5,772 bases of DNA from Lysobacteraceae bacterium (GCA_012516015.1 JAAYXG010000127.1:1-5772); one strand, 5' to 3'. Positions 1 through 5,718 are shown, numbered from the stretch's first letter. Notes: a model not told the origin generated them from the sequence alone. Numbers and translations: made by a program.

Positions 1-328
1 ACGCGAGCATCAGATTGCCGATCGCGATGAGGATGCCGCCGTGCCATACGGCGCGGCGCGCGCCGATCAATCGGTCGGCGATCCAACCGCCGGGCAAACA
101 CAAGATGTACGAAGCGGAGATATAAAGACCGTAGATCGCATTCGCCGTGCGATCGTCCAAACCGAAGCCGCCGCGCGTCGCGTCCGCAAGGAACAGCACG
201 AGCAGCGCGCGCATGCCGTAATACGTGAAACGCTCCCACATCTCCGTGAAGAAGAGCGTCATCAAACCGCGTGGGTGACCGAACACTTGGGGGCCTTGCG
301 TCGAATCGTGCGCGGCTGGGCTGCTCAT
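1..328 (-). CDS. POT/PTR-family peptide MFS transporter, N-terminal part (runs off the window)
   Basis: Inner-membrane proton-coupled symporter expected to import di- and tripeptides. Only the first 109 codons are present; the gene continues beyond base 1. My translation begins [20 protein letters not shown]. The POT/PTR signature ExxERFxYYG is complete: E29, E32-R33-F34, Y36-Y37-G38, in the first membrane helix. It is preceded by the usual GHPRGL lead-in and followed by the hydrophobic run ALLVLFL. Residues 80-92 ([13 protein letters not shown]) match the MFS loop 2-3 motif. The ATG at 328 is the natural family start and has GGTGGAG at 340-346, 11 nt upstream. It lies 214 nt downstream of tatC on the same strand, so it may have its own promoter or be read through. 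The family assignment is firm; the substrate and a specific gene name cannot be given from this fragment. Confidence 0.93.
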   Translation of the reverse strand, partial: MSSPAAHDSTQGPQVFGHPRGLMTLFFTEMWERFTYYGMRALLVLFLADATRGGFGLDDRTANAIYGLYISASYILCLPGGWIADRLIGARRAVWHGGILIAIGNLMLA

Positions 329-351
329 TCGCGGATTTGCTCCACCCTGTG

Positions 352-376
352 GGCACACTCGGCTTCACGGTGTGCC
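352..376 (-). promoter_or_regulatory. Hairpin in the leader of the peptide transporter
   Basis: GGCACAC at 352-358 pairs perfectly with GTGTGCC at 370-376, giving a 7-bp stem with an 11-nt loop. A competing shorter palindrome, CACGG (366-370) with CCGTG (375-379), overlaps it, so the two pairings exclude each other. Its near edge is 23 nt from the ATG and 5 nt from the Shine-Dalgarno sequence at 340-346. It could be an operator or a leader stem; nothing identifies a regulator. Confidence 0.35.
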
Positions 377-397
377 GTGCGTATGTTTGTAGGACGA

Positions 398-540
398 CAG
401 AGATGTCGCGACCGCGAGTCTCCATCATCTACGCGCAGATGAGCAAGGCTAAGAGAGTGTATACAGTTGGGCCTCCCTGCGACCGTTCTCACTTGGATCT
501 CGTCTTCAACACGGGAGGCGGTAAAGACGGGACATCTCTG
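398..540. repeat. 143-bp segment with perfect 10-bp terminal inverted repeats (possible MITE or IS-end remnant)
   Basis: CAGAGATGTC at 398-407 is the exact reverse complement of GACATCTCTG at 531-540. Just outside, TAGG occurs on both arms with a two-base gap in one (390-393, and 542-545 in reverse complement), and CG/C matches continue briefly inside. Nested within is GCCTCCC (471-477) with GGGAGGC (513-519), and a hairpin TCATCT (425-430)/AGATGA (437-442). No clear target-site duplication is visible and no transposase can be recognised inside. A small non-autonomous element, a decayed insertion-sequence end or a branched structured RNA are all possible. A 10-bp inverted match at this distance is expected about once by chance in a window this long, so confidence is limited. 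Confidence 0.35.
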
Positions 541-542
541 GC

Positions 543-1301
543 CTAACTTAGCGCGGCCTTCTCGGCGCGCTGCTTTACCAGCACGCGAGACAGCACGATG
601 CCGATCTCGTACAAGAGATACATCGGGATGGCCATGAACGATTGCGAGATGGCATCGGGCGGCGTCAGGAACGCCGCGATGACGAAGATGCCCAGTAGGA
701 CGTAGCCGCGATTCTTCGTCATCTTCTCGACTTGTACGATGCCCGTGGCCGCCATCAGCACGGTCGCAACGGGGATTTCGAGGGCGACACCGAACGCAAA
801 GAAGAGGAGCAAGACGAAGTTCAGGTAATTCCCCATGTCCGTCATCATCAATACGCCTTCAGGCGCCGTCGAAGCCAAGAACGCGAACATGAGAGGGAAT
901 ACGACGAAGTACGCAAAAGCGGTTCCCGCATAGAAGAGCACGATGCTCGAGAGCACGAGCGGAATCGCAAAGCGCTTTTCGTTCTTGTACAGCCCCGGGG
1001 CGACGAACGCCCACGCTTGATACAAGACGTACGGCATCGCCAAGAACACCGCGGCCATGAACGCGAGCTTGAGCGGCACCAAGACGGGCGCGACCGGGCT
1101 CGTCGCGATCATCTGAGAGCCTTGCGGCAACCGCTCGAGCAGCGGCAAAGCGACGAGCGTGAACAGCTGGTCCTGGAAGATCGCGCAAGGGACGAACAGG
1201 ATAACGACTGCGATTACCGCGCGCAGCAACCGCTCGCGCAGCTCCACCAAATGGGAGATCAGCGAGCCTTCTGCGAGTTGTTCACGTTCATCTCCGCTCA
1301 T
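543..1301 (-). CDS. tatC: Twin-arginine translocase receptor subunit TatC
   Basis: Six-helix inner-membrane protein that, with TatB, recognises twin-arginine signal peptides of folded precursors and nucleates TatA assembly. The 252-aa product has normal family length. The N-terminal HLVELRERLL motif is at residues 17-26, the conserved APGLYKNEKR loop at 101-110, FGVALEIPVA at 170-179 and the last-loop motif TPPDAISQ at 213-220. E108, E175 and D216 correspond to the E. coli functional residues E103, E170 and D211. Hydrophobic segments are spaced for six transmembrane helices. The ATG at 1301 overlaps the tatB stop in ATGA (1298-1301), which suggests translational coupling; only a weak GAAAG-type Shine-Dalgarno precedes it. 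It is the last gene of the dtd-tatABC group, and no terminator is evident after its TAG stop. Confidence 0.98.
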   Translation of the reverse strand: MSGDEREQLAEGSLISHLVELRERLLRAVIAVVILFVPCAIFQDQLFTLVALPLLERLPQGSQMIATSPVAPVLVPLKLAFMAAVFLAMPYVLYQAWAFVAPGLYKNEKRFAIPLVLSSIVLFYAGTAFAYFVVFPLMFAFLASTAPEGVLMMTDMGNYLNFVLLLFFAFGVALEIPVATVLMAATGIVQVEKMTKNRGYVLLGIFVIAAFLTPPDAISQSFMAIPMYLLYEIGIVLSRVLVKQRAEKAALS

Positions 1302-1675
1302 TGCGCCGCTTTCGTCGTGCTCGCATCCGAGGGATTGTGTTCTGCTTGGGCGTGTTCGTGGCCGGTCGGTGCCGGCTCGTTCGGCGAGGCCGCTTTCGGG
1401 GCGCCATCGACATCGGTGGCTGCCTCCGGCGGCGTCGGCGCATCAGGAGGCGTGCTTGCGGACGGCGAGCTCGAGCCATGGGTTTGCTTGGAACGAGCGA
1501 GCTCTTCGAGCGTGACCTCGTGCTCGAGTTGCGTGCGCAGTTGTCGCGCCATGGCGCGCGCCCGCCCGGTCCATCGCCCGATCTTCTCGGCGAGTCCCGG
1601 CAGCTTCTCCGGTCCGAGTACGAGAAGCGCGAGACCCAGGATCAGGACGATCTCGGTGAAGCCGACCTCGAACAT
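1298..1675 (-). CDS. tatB: Sec-independent translocase subunit TatB
   Basis: Single-span membrane protein that partners TatC in the twin-arginine signal-peptide receptor. The 125-aa product starts MFEVGFTEIVLILGLALLVL, with the TatB-typical E8 in the membrane helix. The G21-P22 hinge (LGPEKLP) follows, which is the TatB form and distinguishes it from TatA. Residues about 25-60 form a charged amphipathic helix. Residues about 66-125 form a low-complexity tail rich in Pro, Ala, Ser, Thr and acidic residues, as expected for the poorly conserved TatB C-terminus; the protein is shorter than E. coli TatB (171 aa). The start lies 12 nt after the tatA stop with no strong Shine-Dalgarno, and the stop overlaps the tatC start, so expression probably depends on the shared message. 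Confidence 0.97.
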   Translation of the reverse strand: MFEVGFTEIVLILGLALLVLGPEKLPGLAEKIGRWTGRARAMARQLRTQLEHEVTLEELARSKQTHGSSSPSASTPPDAPTPPEAATDVDGAPKAASPNEPAPTGHEHAQAEHNPSDASTTKAAQ

Positions 1676-1687
1676 GCAACTTGAGCG

Positions 1688-1915
1688 TTAGACGCTCGAG
1701 GACTTGTTGCCGGTCTTGCTCGAAGACTCGGTATCGAAGTCGGCGTCCTTCTCTTCGAGTCTCTTGTTCTCTTCGTCCTCGCCTTCGCTCATCGCTTTTC
1801 GAAAGCCTTTCACGGCGCTGCCCAAGTCCGTGCCGATCGTGCGCAAGCGCTTCGCACCGAAGATCAGCAGCGCGATCGCTAGGATGATCAGCAGCTCTTT
1901 GAATCCGATACCCAT
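1688..1915 (-). CDS. tatA: Twin-arginine translocase pore subunit TatA
   Basis: Small membrane protein that multimerises to let folded Tat substrates cross the inner membrane. The 75-aa product begins [20 protein letters not shown]. It has one transmembrane helix at about residues 5-19, the hinge FGAKRLR at 19-25, and the amphipathic helix with the conserved [15 protein letters not shown] (30-44). A short charged tail ends in a Ser-rich stretch. A Glu at position 7 occupies the place of E. coli Q8. The frame is open upstream to an ATG at 2071, but that longer form overlaps dtd and adds non-TatA sequence. The ATG at 1915 has GGGAGA at 1921-1926 just ahead, so it is the chosen start. It lies between dtd (94 nt) and tatB (12 nt). 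Confidence 0.97.
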   Translation of the reverse strand: MGIGFKELLIILAIALLIFGAKRLRTIGTDLGSAVKGFRKAMSEGEDEENKRLEEKDADFDTESSSKTGNKSSSV

Positions 1916-1920
1916 GCAGT

Positions 1921-1926
1921 TCTCCC
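1921..1926 (-). promoter_or_regulatory. Ribosome binding site fixing the tatA start
   Basis: On the minus strand GGGAGA lies five to six bases before the ATG at 1915. It supports this internal start over the in-frame ATG at 2071 and is the best Shine-Dalgarno sequence in the dtd-tat group. Confidence 0.7.
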
Positions 1927-1942
1927 GCTCGTAAGCCGCCGG

Positions 1943-1948
1943 ATAATA
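1943..1948 (-). promoter_or_regulatory. Possible -10 element ahead of tatA
   Basis: TATTAT on the minus strand is close to the sigma-70 -10 consensus and lies 27 nt before the tatA ATG, in an otherwise GC-rich 94-nt gap after dtd. No good -35 hexamer sits about 17 bp upstream. A separate tatA promoter is therefore possible but weakly supported; read-through from dtd is the alternative. Confidence 0.3.
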
Positions 1949-2009
1949 CGCCAATTGGAGAAGGGCTTCCCGGCTACCGCGGTGCGTGCCGGTTTGTCGC
2001 GTCGGGCCG

Positions 2010-2477
2010 TTACGGCGTGTCGTCCGAATGACGAGGGGGTTTCGCCTGCAACCAGAACGTGACCGGCCCATCGTTCGTCAATGAGACCTTCATGTCCGCA
2101 CCGAATTCCCCAGTCTCGACTCGAGGATGTGCCTCTCTCGCGATCGCGACGAGGTACTCGAAAAGGCGCCGACCCTCCTCGGGTGTGGCAGCGGGACTGA
2201 AGCCCGGACGAGTTCCCTTCGTCGTGTCGGCGGCCAACGTGAACTGCGAAACAAGCATCAGCCCGCCGCCGACGTCCCTCAGGCTGCGATTCATCCTGCC
2301 GAAATCGTCGGGAAACACGCGATAGCTCAAGAGCCGCTCGAGCAGGCGGTCCGCTTGCGCCTCCGTATCGTCACGCTCGACCGCAACGAGGACGAGCAGT
2401 CCACGCTCGATGGCACCAACGAGGCGATCCTCGACCACGACGCGGGCTTCTGAAACGCGTTGTAACAATCCGATCAT
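2010..2477 (-). CDS. dtd: D-aminoacyl-tRNA deacylase
   Basis: Cytoplasmic homodimeric proofreading enzyme that hydrolyses D-amino acids (classically D-Tyr) from mischarged tRNA and also clears glycine from tRNA-Ala. The 155-aa product has usual family length and begins [13 protein letters not shown], the typical start. The active-site motif [18 protein letters not shown] spans 77-94, with S77 and T80 at the expected positions. The second motif NDGPVTFWL (135-143) carries the chiral-selecting Gly-cisPro pair G137-P138. The ATG at 2477 has no clear Shine-Dalgarno. It is the first gene after a 251-nt spacer and is followed 94 nt later by tatA on the same strand, so it may head a dtd-tatABC transcription unit. 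No functional link between Dtd and Tat export is implied by the sequence. Confidence 0.97.
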   Translation of the reverse strand: MIGLLQRVSEARVVVEDRLVGAIERGLLVLVAVERDDTEAQADRLLERLLSYRVFPDDFGRMNRSLRDVGGGLMLVSQFTLAADTTKGTRPGFSPAATPEEGRRLFEYLVAIAREAHPRVETGEFGADMKVSLTNDGPVTFWLQAKPPRHSDDTP

Positions 2478-2554
2478 CGGTCAGTCGTTCAGCCAAGCGG
2501 GCATCGGCGACAAGCGAGCTCGAGATTCCCACACAGGGGCCAAAATTTCTCATT

Positions 2555-2577
2555 GGTGTGGCGAGTTATCCCACACC
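2555..2577. promoter_or_regulatory. Hairpin or operator-like inverted repeat upstream of dtd
   Basis: GGTGTGG (2555-2561) and CCACACC (2571-2577) are perfect inverted 7-mers around a 9-nt centre. The arm lies 77 nt before the dtd ATG. On the minus strand the stem is followed, six bases later, by AAATTTT, so a poor Rho-independent terminator for the lipoprotein gene is conceivable. The T-run is short and too far from the stem. A protein-binding palindrome is equally likely. Confidence 0.35.
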
Positions 2578-2629
2578 TCGCCCCTGCGCGTGTGATGCGC
2601 ACGATCGAGCTCTGCATACATTGCATTCT

Positions 2630-2653
2630 TGGAGAAAAGTGGGAAATTGGTGG
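2630..2653 (+). promoter_or_regulatory. TGG-repeat tract resembling MraZ boxes
   Basis: On the plus strand TGGA, TGGG and TGGA begin at 2630, 2640 and 2651, spaced 10 and 11 bp. MraZ operators upstream of the division and cell-wall cluster are TGGG-type repeats at 10-bp spacing. Only one of three units is a perfect TGGG, and no mraZ follows on either strand, so this is a resemblance only. Confidence 0.2.
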
Positions 2654-2728
2654 ACAAGTACCGCTTCCAATCTAACGGAGGTGGGTCGTAGACCTATGAA
2701 TCCCGCGAGACCAGCCCGGCCGCGCAAC

Positions 2729-3253
2729 CTACCTCCTCGTCAGCGATTTTGCCTTCTGCTCCGCTTCTTGAGCCTCGATATTCTTCCCCCGGGCGCGATA
2801 GGTGTCCGCAACGAGCTGCCACGCGCGGGCTTGTGTCGCGGGTGCCTGGACGGACAGAGAGATCGCCTTGCGCGCCATGTTCTCTGCTTGGACGAAGTTG
2901 CCCTCGGCCTGACGGACTTTCGCCAATTCGATCCACAGCAGAGGGTTGTCGGGTTCGATCCTGAGGGCGCGCTCGATCGAACCGGCGGCGACCGCGTAGT
3001 TCTTGGAGGCGAGCTGGATGTGCGCCTGATCGACGAGGGCGCGCGAGGCCGGACCAAGCACGGGCTCTCGACTGGCCGGCTCTGGCAGCGGTTCGGGCGG
3101 CTCCACCGTCGTCGGCGGAGAGCCGGGTCGAGTTTCTACCGGAGGCTGCGGTTCCTCCGAGGGCGTCGGCGCACGCGGCGCTTCGTACGGCCGTGGTGCC
3201 GCACAGGCGCCGAGCATGGCCATCGCAAGCACGATTCCGATCCGCTTGTACAT
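2729..3253 (-). CDS. TPR lipoprotein next to mrcB, probable LpoP-type PBP1B activator
   Basis: Predicted outer-membrane lipoprotein of 174 aa. The signal peptide MYKRIGIVLAMAMLGAC ends in the lipobox LGAC, with lipidated C17; A18 follows rather than Asp, favouring outer-membrane sorting. Residues about 19-65 are a Pro/Glu/Thr-rich flexible linker, suited to spanning the periplasm. Residues about 70-174 form two to three TPR helix pairs, for example NYAVAAGSIERALRIEPDN (85-103) and GNFVQAENMARKAISLS (118-134). It begins 38 nt after mrcB on the same strand, so it is almost certainly co-transcribed. In Pseudomonas the lipoprotein LpoP, a TPR protein encoded beside PBP1B, activates that synthase. 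The architecture and position here match, so the same role is inferred. The frame is open further upstream into mrcB, but the lipobox-bearing ATG at 3253 is clearly the start. A generic TPR lipoprotein remains the alternative. Confidence 0.88.
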   Translation of the reverse strand: MYKRIGIVLAMAMLGACAAPRPYEAPRAPTPSEEPQPPVETRPGSPPTTVEPPEPLPEPASREPVLGPASRALVDQAHIQLASKNYAVAAGSIERALRIEPDNPLLWIELAKVRQAEGNFVQAENMARKAISLSVQAPATQARAWQLVADTYRARGKNIEAQEAEQKAKSLTRR

Positions 3254-3291
3254 CACTCGTCGCTCGTCTCCGGTTCTCGTTGATCTTCGTA

Positions 3292-5601
3292 TCAGCGCAC
3301 GATACCGCGCCACCATTGCCGCGCTCGCTCGCCGATCGAGTCGAAGACACCGACCTCGCAGCCGTCCGCGGGCGGTAACTCTACGTCGAGCGGCAGCGGG
3401 ACGCGAATGATGTCCTCGCCGCAGCCCGGTCTCGCCTCGAGGCCGGTTCGAAATTCGATCCATTTTTCTTCGAGCCCCTCGGGCAGGGACGCACTCAAAG
3501 ACGCGGTTTCGAGCGATCGCATCACGCGCGCCCACACGGCCAGGGAACCCGACGAGCCCGTCAGGCCGGTCGGCGTGTTGTCGTCGTGGCCGATCCAAAC
3601 GACCGCAAGATGGCTGCCCGAGAAGCCGGCGAACCAACTGTCGCGATAGTCGGAAGAGGTTCCCGATTTTCCGGCGACGACGAGGCCGCTCGGCAGGTAC
3701 GCGCGGGCACCTCGGCCGGTGCCATGCTCCATCACCTGCACGAGCATCTGATTGAGCTGATACACCGCAGTCGGATCCGCAACCGGGGTGACCTCGAGGC
3801 CGAAGGCTTTGAGCGGCTTGCCTTCGGCATCGAGCACGGCGCGCACGGCACGCAAGCGTGTGTCGAAGCCGCCATTTGCAAAAGCGTTGTAGAGCTGTGC
3901 GACTTCGAATGGCGAAACATCGAGCGCACCGAGCAGCACCGACGGCAATTGCGGCACCTCACGTTCGAGACCGAGCTTCTGGAACTCTTGCGTCACGTTG
4001 GGTAAGCCGATCTCGAGCCCCAAACGTACTGTCGCGAGATTGAGCGATTGCGAGAGCGCGCGCACGAGCGGCACCGGACCGTAATACTCATGAGAAATAT
4101 TCTGCGGACGCCAGACTTGTCTGTTGGAAAGCTTCACCTCCACCGGCCCGTCCTCGACGATCGATGCGGCGTGATAGCGTCCAGACTCGAGCGCGGCCAG
4201 ATAGATGACCGGCTTCACGAGCGATCCGATCGATCGCTTGGCATCGAGTGCGCGGTTGAACCCTTCGAAGCCTGCGTCGCGGCCGCCGACGACCGCGATC
4301 ACTTCGCCGTTCTGCGGTCGCGTGATCACGACCACTCCCTCGAGCGGCTTCTTCTGCTTGCGCGCCTTCTCCAAGCGCTCGAGCTCCTGCGTGAGGGCTT
4401 TCTCCGCCTCGCGCTGCGCATAAGGATCCAACGTCGAAAAGATCCTGAGTCCGGCTTCGGTCAAGTCTTCATCGCGGTAGTCTCGCCGTAGCGTGCGACG
4501 CACGAGATCGAGAAAGGCGGGATAGTAGCCGCCGGCCTGCGTCTTCGAGCTGACGATGCCGAGCGGACGTTCCATGGCGCGTTCCGCGGCATCACGATCG
4601 ACGACGCCGTGCTCGGCCATGAGCTCGAGCACGAGATCGCGTCGTGCGCGGGCTCGCTTGGGATGGCGCCGCGGATCGTAGTACGACGGTCCGCGCACGA
4701 TCGCGACCAGCAGCGCCACCTCATGGAGCTGCAGCTCCGCCGCGGGCTTCCCGAAGTAGAACTGACTCGCAAGACCGAAGCCGTGAATGGCGCGCCGGCC
4801 ATCCTGGCCGAGATAGATCTCGTTGATATAGGCATTCATGAGGTCCTGCTTGTCGAAATGAATCTCGAGCAGAACCGCCATCATCGCCTCTTCGATCTTT
4901 CGTGCGAACGTGCGGCGGCTATCGAGGAAATAGCTCTTCACGAGCTGCTGAGTGAGTGTCGAGCCTCCCTGCTGAATCTCGCCGGCGCGCAAGTTCACGA
5001 GGGCCGCACGCACGATCGCGCCCAAATCGACGCCGTGATGCGAATAGAACTTGCGGTCTTCGACGACCTTCAAGGCGGCCGGCAGCAGGCGTGGCACTTC
5101 ATCCGGCCTAACGACGACTCGGTCCTCGCCGTGGATCGGAAAAATGCTGCCGATCAGAAGCGGATCGAGCCTGAAAATGGGCACGTCCTCGCCGCGCCCG
5201 TTGCGCATGCTTTGGATGCCGCGCGCCGGGGCGGAGATCGTGAGCTTCTGCGGCTCCTGCAGCGCATCCCAAAAGCGGAAGCGTCGATTGATGAGCTCGA
5301 TCTGCGCGCCGCGACGCCGATACGTCCCAGGATCCTTGAGCTCTTGCACGCGACGATAACCGAGCCGCTGCAGCTCCTGTTCGATGGCATCCGCACTGAG
5401 CGTGCTGCCGATATAGAGCTCGGTCGGTTCGGCGTATACCTGCGCGGGTAGGGTCCAACGGCGGCCTTCGAACTGCGTGGTAATCGTTCGATCGAGATGG
5501 AAGATCCAAACGAGCAGCGCGAGCAGGCCTGCGCCGAAGACGAGCGCGAGCCCACTCCAAATCTGTCTTCGATACTTCTTGAGTCTTTTCGAGATTCGCA
5601 T
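3292..5601 (-). CDS. mrcB: Bifunctional class A penicillin-binding protein PBP1B
   Basis: Inner-membrane peptidoglycan synthase that polymerises lipid II and cross-links stem peptides. The 769-aa product has a short basic cytoplasmic tail, one transmembrane helix (about 13-34) and a UB2H-like region (about 55-140), the docking site of Lpo activators. The GT51 glycosyltransferase follows: EDRKFYSHHGVD with catalytic E181, GGSTLTQQLVK (212-222), RKIEEAMMA with E238, and NEIYLGQ (260-266). The transpeptidase has SLVK with nucleophile S460 and K463, SLN (519-521) and KSGT (645-648; KSG in place of the more usual KTG). S223 replaces the Asn usually found after LVK. C727 and C748 near the end resemble the conserved C-terminal cysteine pair of E. 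coli PBP1B. An in-frame TAG 15 nt upstream fixes the ATG at 5601, although its Shine-Dalgarno is weak. The TPR lipoprotein follows at once. Confidence 0.98.
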   Translation of the reverse strand: MRISKRLKKYRRQIWSGLALVFGAGLLALLVWIFHLDRTITTQFEGRRWTLPAQVYAEPTELYIGSTLSADAIEQELQRLGYRRVQELKDPGTYRRRGAQIELINRRFRFWDALQEPQKLTISAPARGIQSMRNGRGEDVPIFRLDPLLIGSIFPIHGEDRVVVRPDEVPRLLPAALKVVEDRKFYSHHGVDLGAIVRAALVNLRAGEIQQGGSTLTQQLVKSYFLDSRRTFARKIEEAMMAVLLEIHFDKQDLMNAYINEIYLGQDGRRAIHGFGLASQFYFGKPAAELQLHEVALLVAIVRGPSYYDPRRHPKRARARRDLVLELMAEHGVVDRDAAERAMERPLGIVSSKTQAGGYYPAFLDLVRRTLRRDYRDEDLTEAGLRIFSTLDPYAQREAEKALTQELERLEKARKQKKPLEGVVVITRPQNGEVIAVVGGRDAGFEGFNRALDAKRSIGSLVKPVIYLAALESGRYHAASIVEDGPVEVKLSNRQVWRPQNISHEYYGPVPLVRALSQSLNLATVRLGLEIGLPNVTQEFQKLGLEREVPQLPSVLLGALDVSPFEVAQLYNAFANGGFDTRLRAVRAVLDAEGKPLKAFGLEVTPVADPTAVYQLNQMLVQVMEHGTGRGARAYLPSGLVVAGKSGTSSDYRDSWFAGFSGSHLAVVWIGHDDNTPTGLTGSSGSLAVWARVMRSLETASLSASLPEGLEEKWIEFRTGLEARPGCGEDIIRVPLPLDVELPPADGCEVGVFDSIGERARQWWRGIVR

Positions 5602-5626
5602 TCGTGAAACGAGCTACTCGAGCCGC

Positions 5627-5663
5627 CAGTTGACGGTCGAGATGTCTTTCTTGCCGTCAACTG
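5627..5663 (-). promoter_or_regulatory. Inverted repeat in the mrcB leader
   Basis: CAGTTGACGG (5627-5636) is the exact reverse complement of CCGTCAACTG (5654-5663), with a 17-nt centre. The near arm starts 26 nt upstream of the mrcB ATG, so transcripts from further upstream would carry this 10-bp stem in their leader. It could be a regulator's palindrome, an RNA hairpin or a dispersed intergenic repeat. There is no T-run after it on the minus strand, so it is not a typical terminator. Confidence 0.5.
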
Positions 5664-5675
5664 CCAACCGTCAAC
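5655..5675. repeat. Three tandem heptamers upstream of mrcB
   Basis: The plus strand reads CGTCAAC (5655-5661), TGCCAAC (5662-5668), CGTCAAC (5669-5675), three head-to-tail 7-bp units, with a looser fourth (CCGCCAA, 5676-5682). The first unit is also part of the right arm of the inverted repeat at 5627-5663. Such short GTTGACG-type tandem repeats look like simple intergenic repeat expansion, but may also present repeated binding sites. Confidence 0.5.
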
Positions 5676-5718
5676 CCGCCAAGTAAAGTGCCGTTGATCA
5701 CGGCCGCGCGCGCTAGCG

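Larger units (their letters stand above)
329..542. other. Spacer between tatC and the peptide transporter
   Basis: A 214-nt stretch with no convincing gene on either strand. Open frames crossing it on the plus strand are antisense continuations of the transporter region with no recognisable protein character. It holds the transporter's ribosome binding site, a hairpin at 352-376 and a 143-bp segment with inverted-repeat ends at 398-540, described separately. I see no GC-rich hairpin followed by a T-run that would serve as a terminator for tatC. Confidence 0.7.
2478..2728. other. Non-coding spacer between the TPR lipoprotein and dtd
   Basis: A 251-nt spacer with no supported gene. It is noticeably more A/T-rich around 2540-2550 and 2620-2680 than the flanking genes. 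It should contain the dtd promoter, but I cannot identify a convincing -35/-10 pair. It holds two copies of CCCACAC (2528-2534 and 2570-2576), the hairpin at 2555-2577, and a tract of TGG repeats at 2630-2653, each listed separately. Confidence 0.7.

Noticed and set aside
458..465. TGTATACA palindrome as a possible -10 element
   Set aside because: It contains TATACA on both strands, but neither has an acceptable -35 at 16-18 bp, and nothing downstream on the plus strand needs a promoter.
271..546. Plus-strand 91-codon frame across the tatC/transporter spacer
   Set aside because: It begins antisense to the transporter, crosses the inverted-repeat segment and shows no recognisable transposase or other domain.
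732..1691. Plus-strand 319-codon open frame opposite tatC and tatB
   Set aside because: It is antisense to two clear Tat genes. The predicted protein is a compositionally odd Arg/Glu/His-rich then Ser-rich string with no domain, which is a GC-rich shadow.
1688..2071. Longer 127-codon version of tatA starting at 2071
   Set aside because: It would overlap dtd and add about 52 residues with no TatA character. The ATG at 1915 has a good ribosome binding site and the exact family N-terminus.
2566..2575. DnaA-box-like TTATCCCACA
   Set aside because: It has an extra C compared with the TTATCCACA consensus, there is no cluster of boxes, and no replication genes are nearby, so no origin is claimed.
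2596..2691. Plus-strand 31-codon open stretch ending VDKYRFQSNGGGS-stop
   Set aside because: It reads somewhat like protein but has no ATG and no Shine-Dalgarno for its TTG or GTG codons. It follows directly after a TGA and is short enough to be chance.
2558..3283. Plus-strand 241-codon open frame over the TPR lipoprotein
   Set aside because: Mostly antisense to a convincing lipoprotein gene; Arg-rich composition without motifs. The ATG at 2696 with an upstream GGAGGT gives the same shadow.
2729..3637. 302-codon version of the lipoprotein starting inside mrcB
   Set aside because: The upstream extension is out-of-frame mrcB sequence. The signal peptide and lipobox place the start at 3253.
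4609..5451. Plus-strand 280-codon open frame opposite mrcB
   Set aside because: It lies wholly antisense to the PBP1B glycosyltransferase region, whose motifs are intact on the minus strand; no family resemblance.
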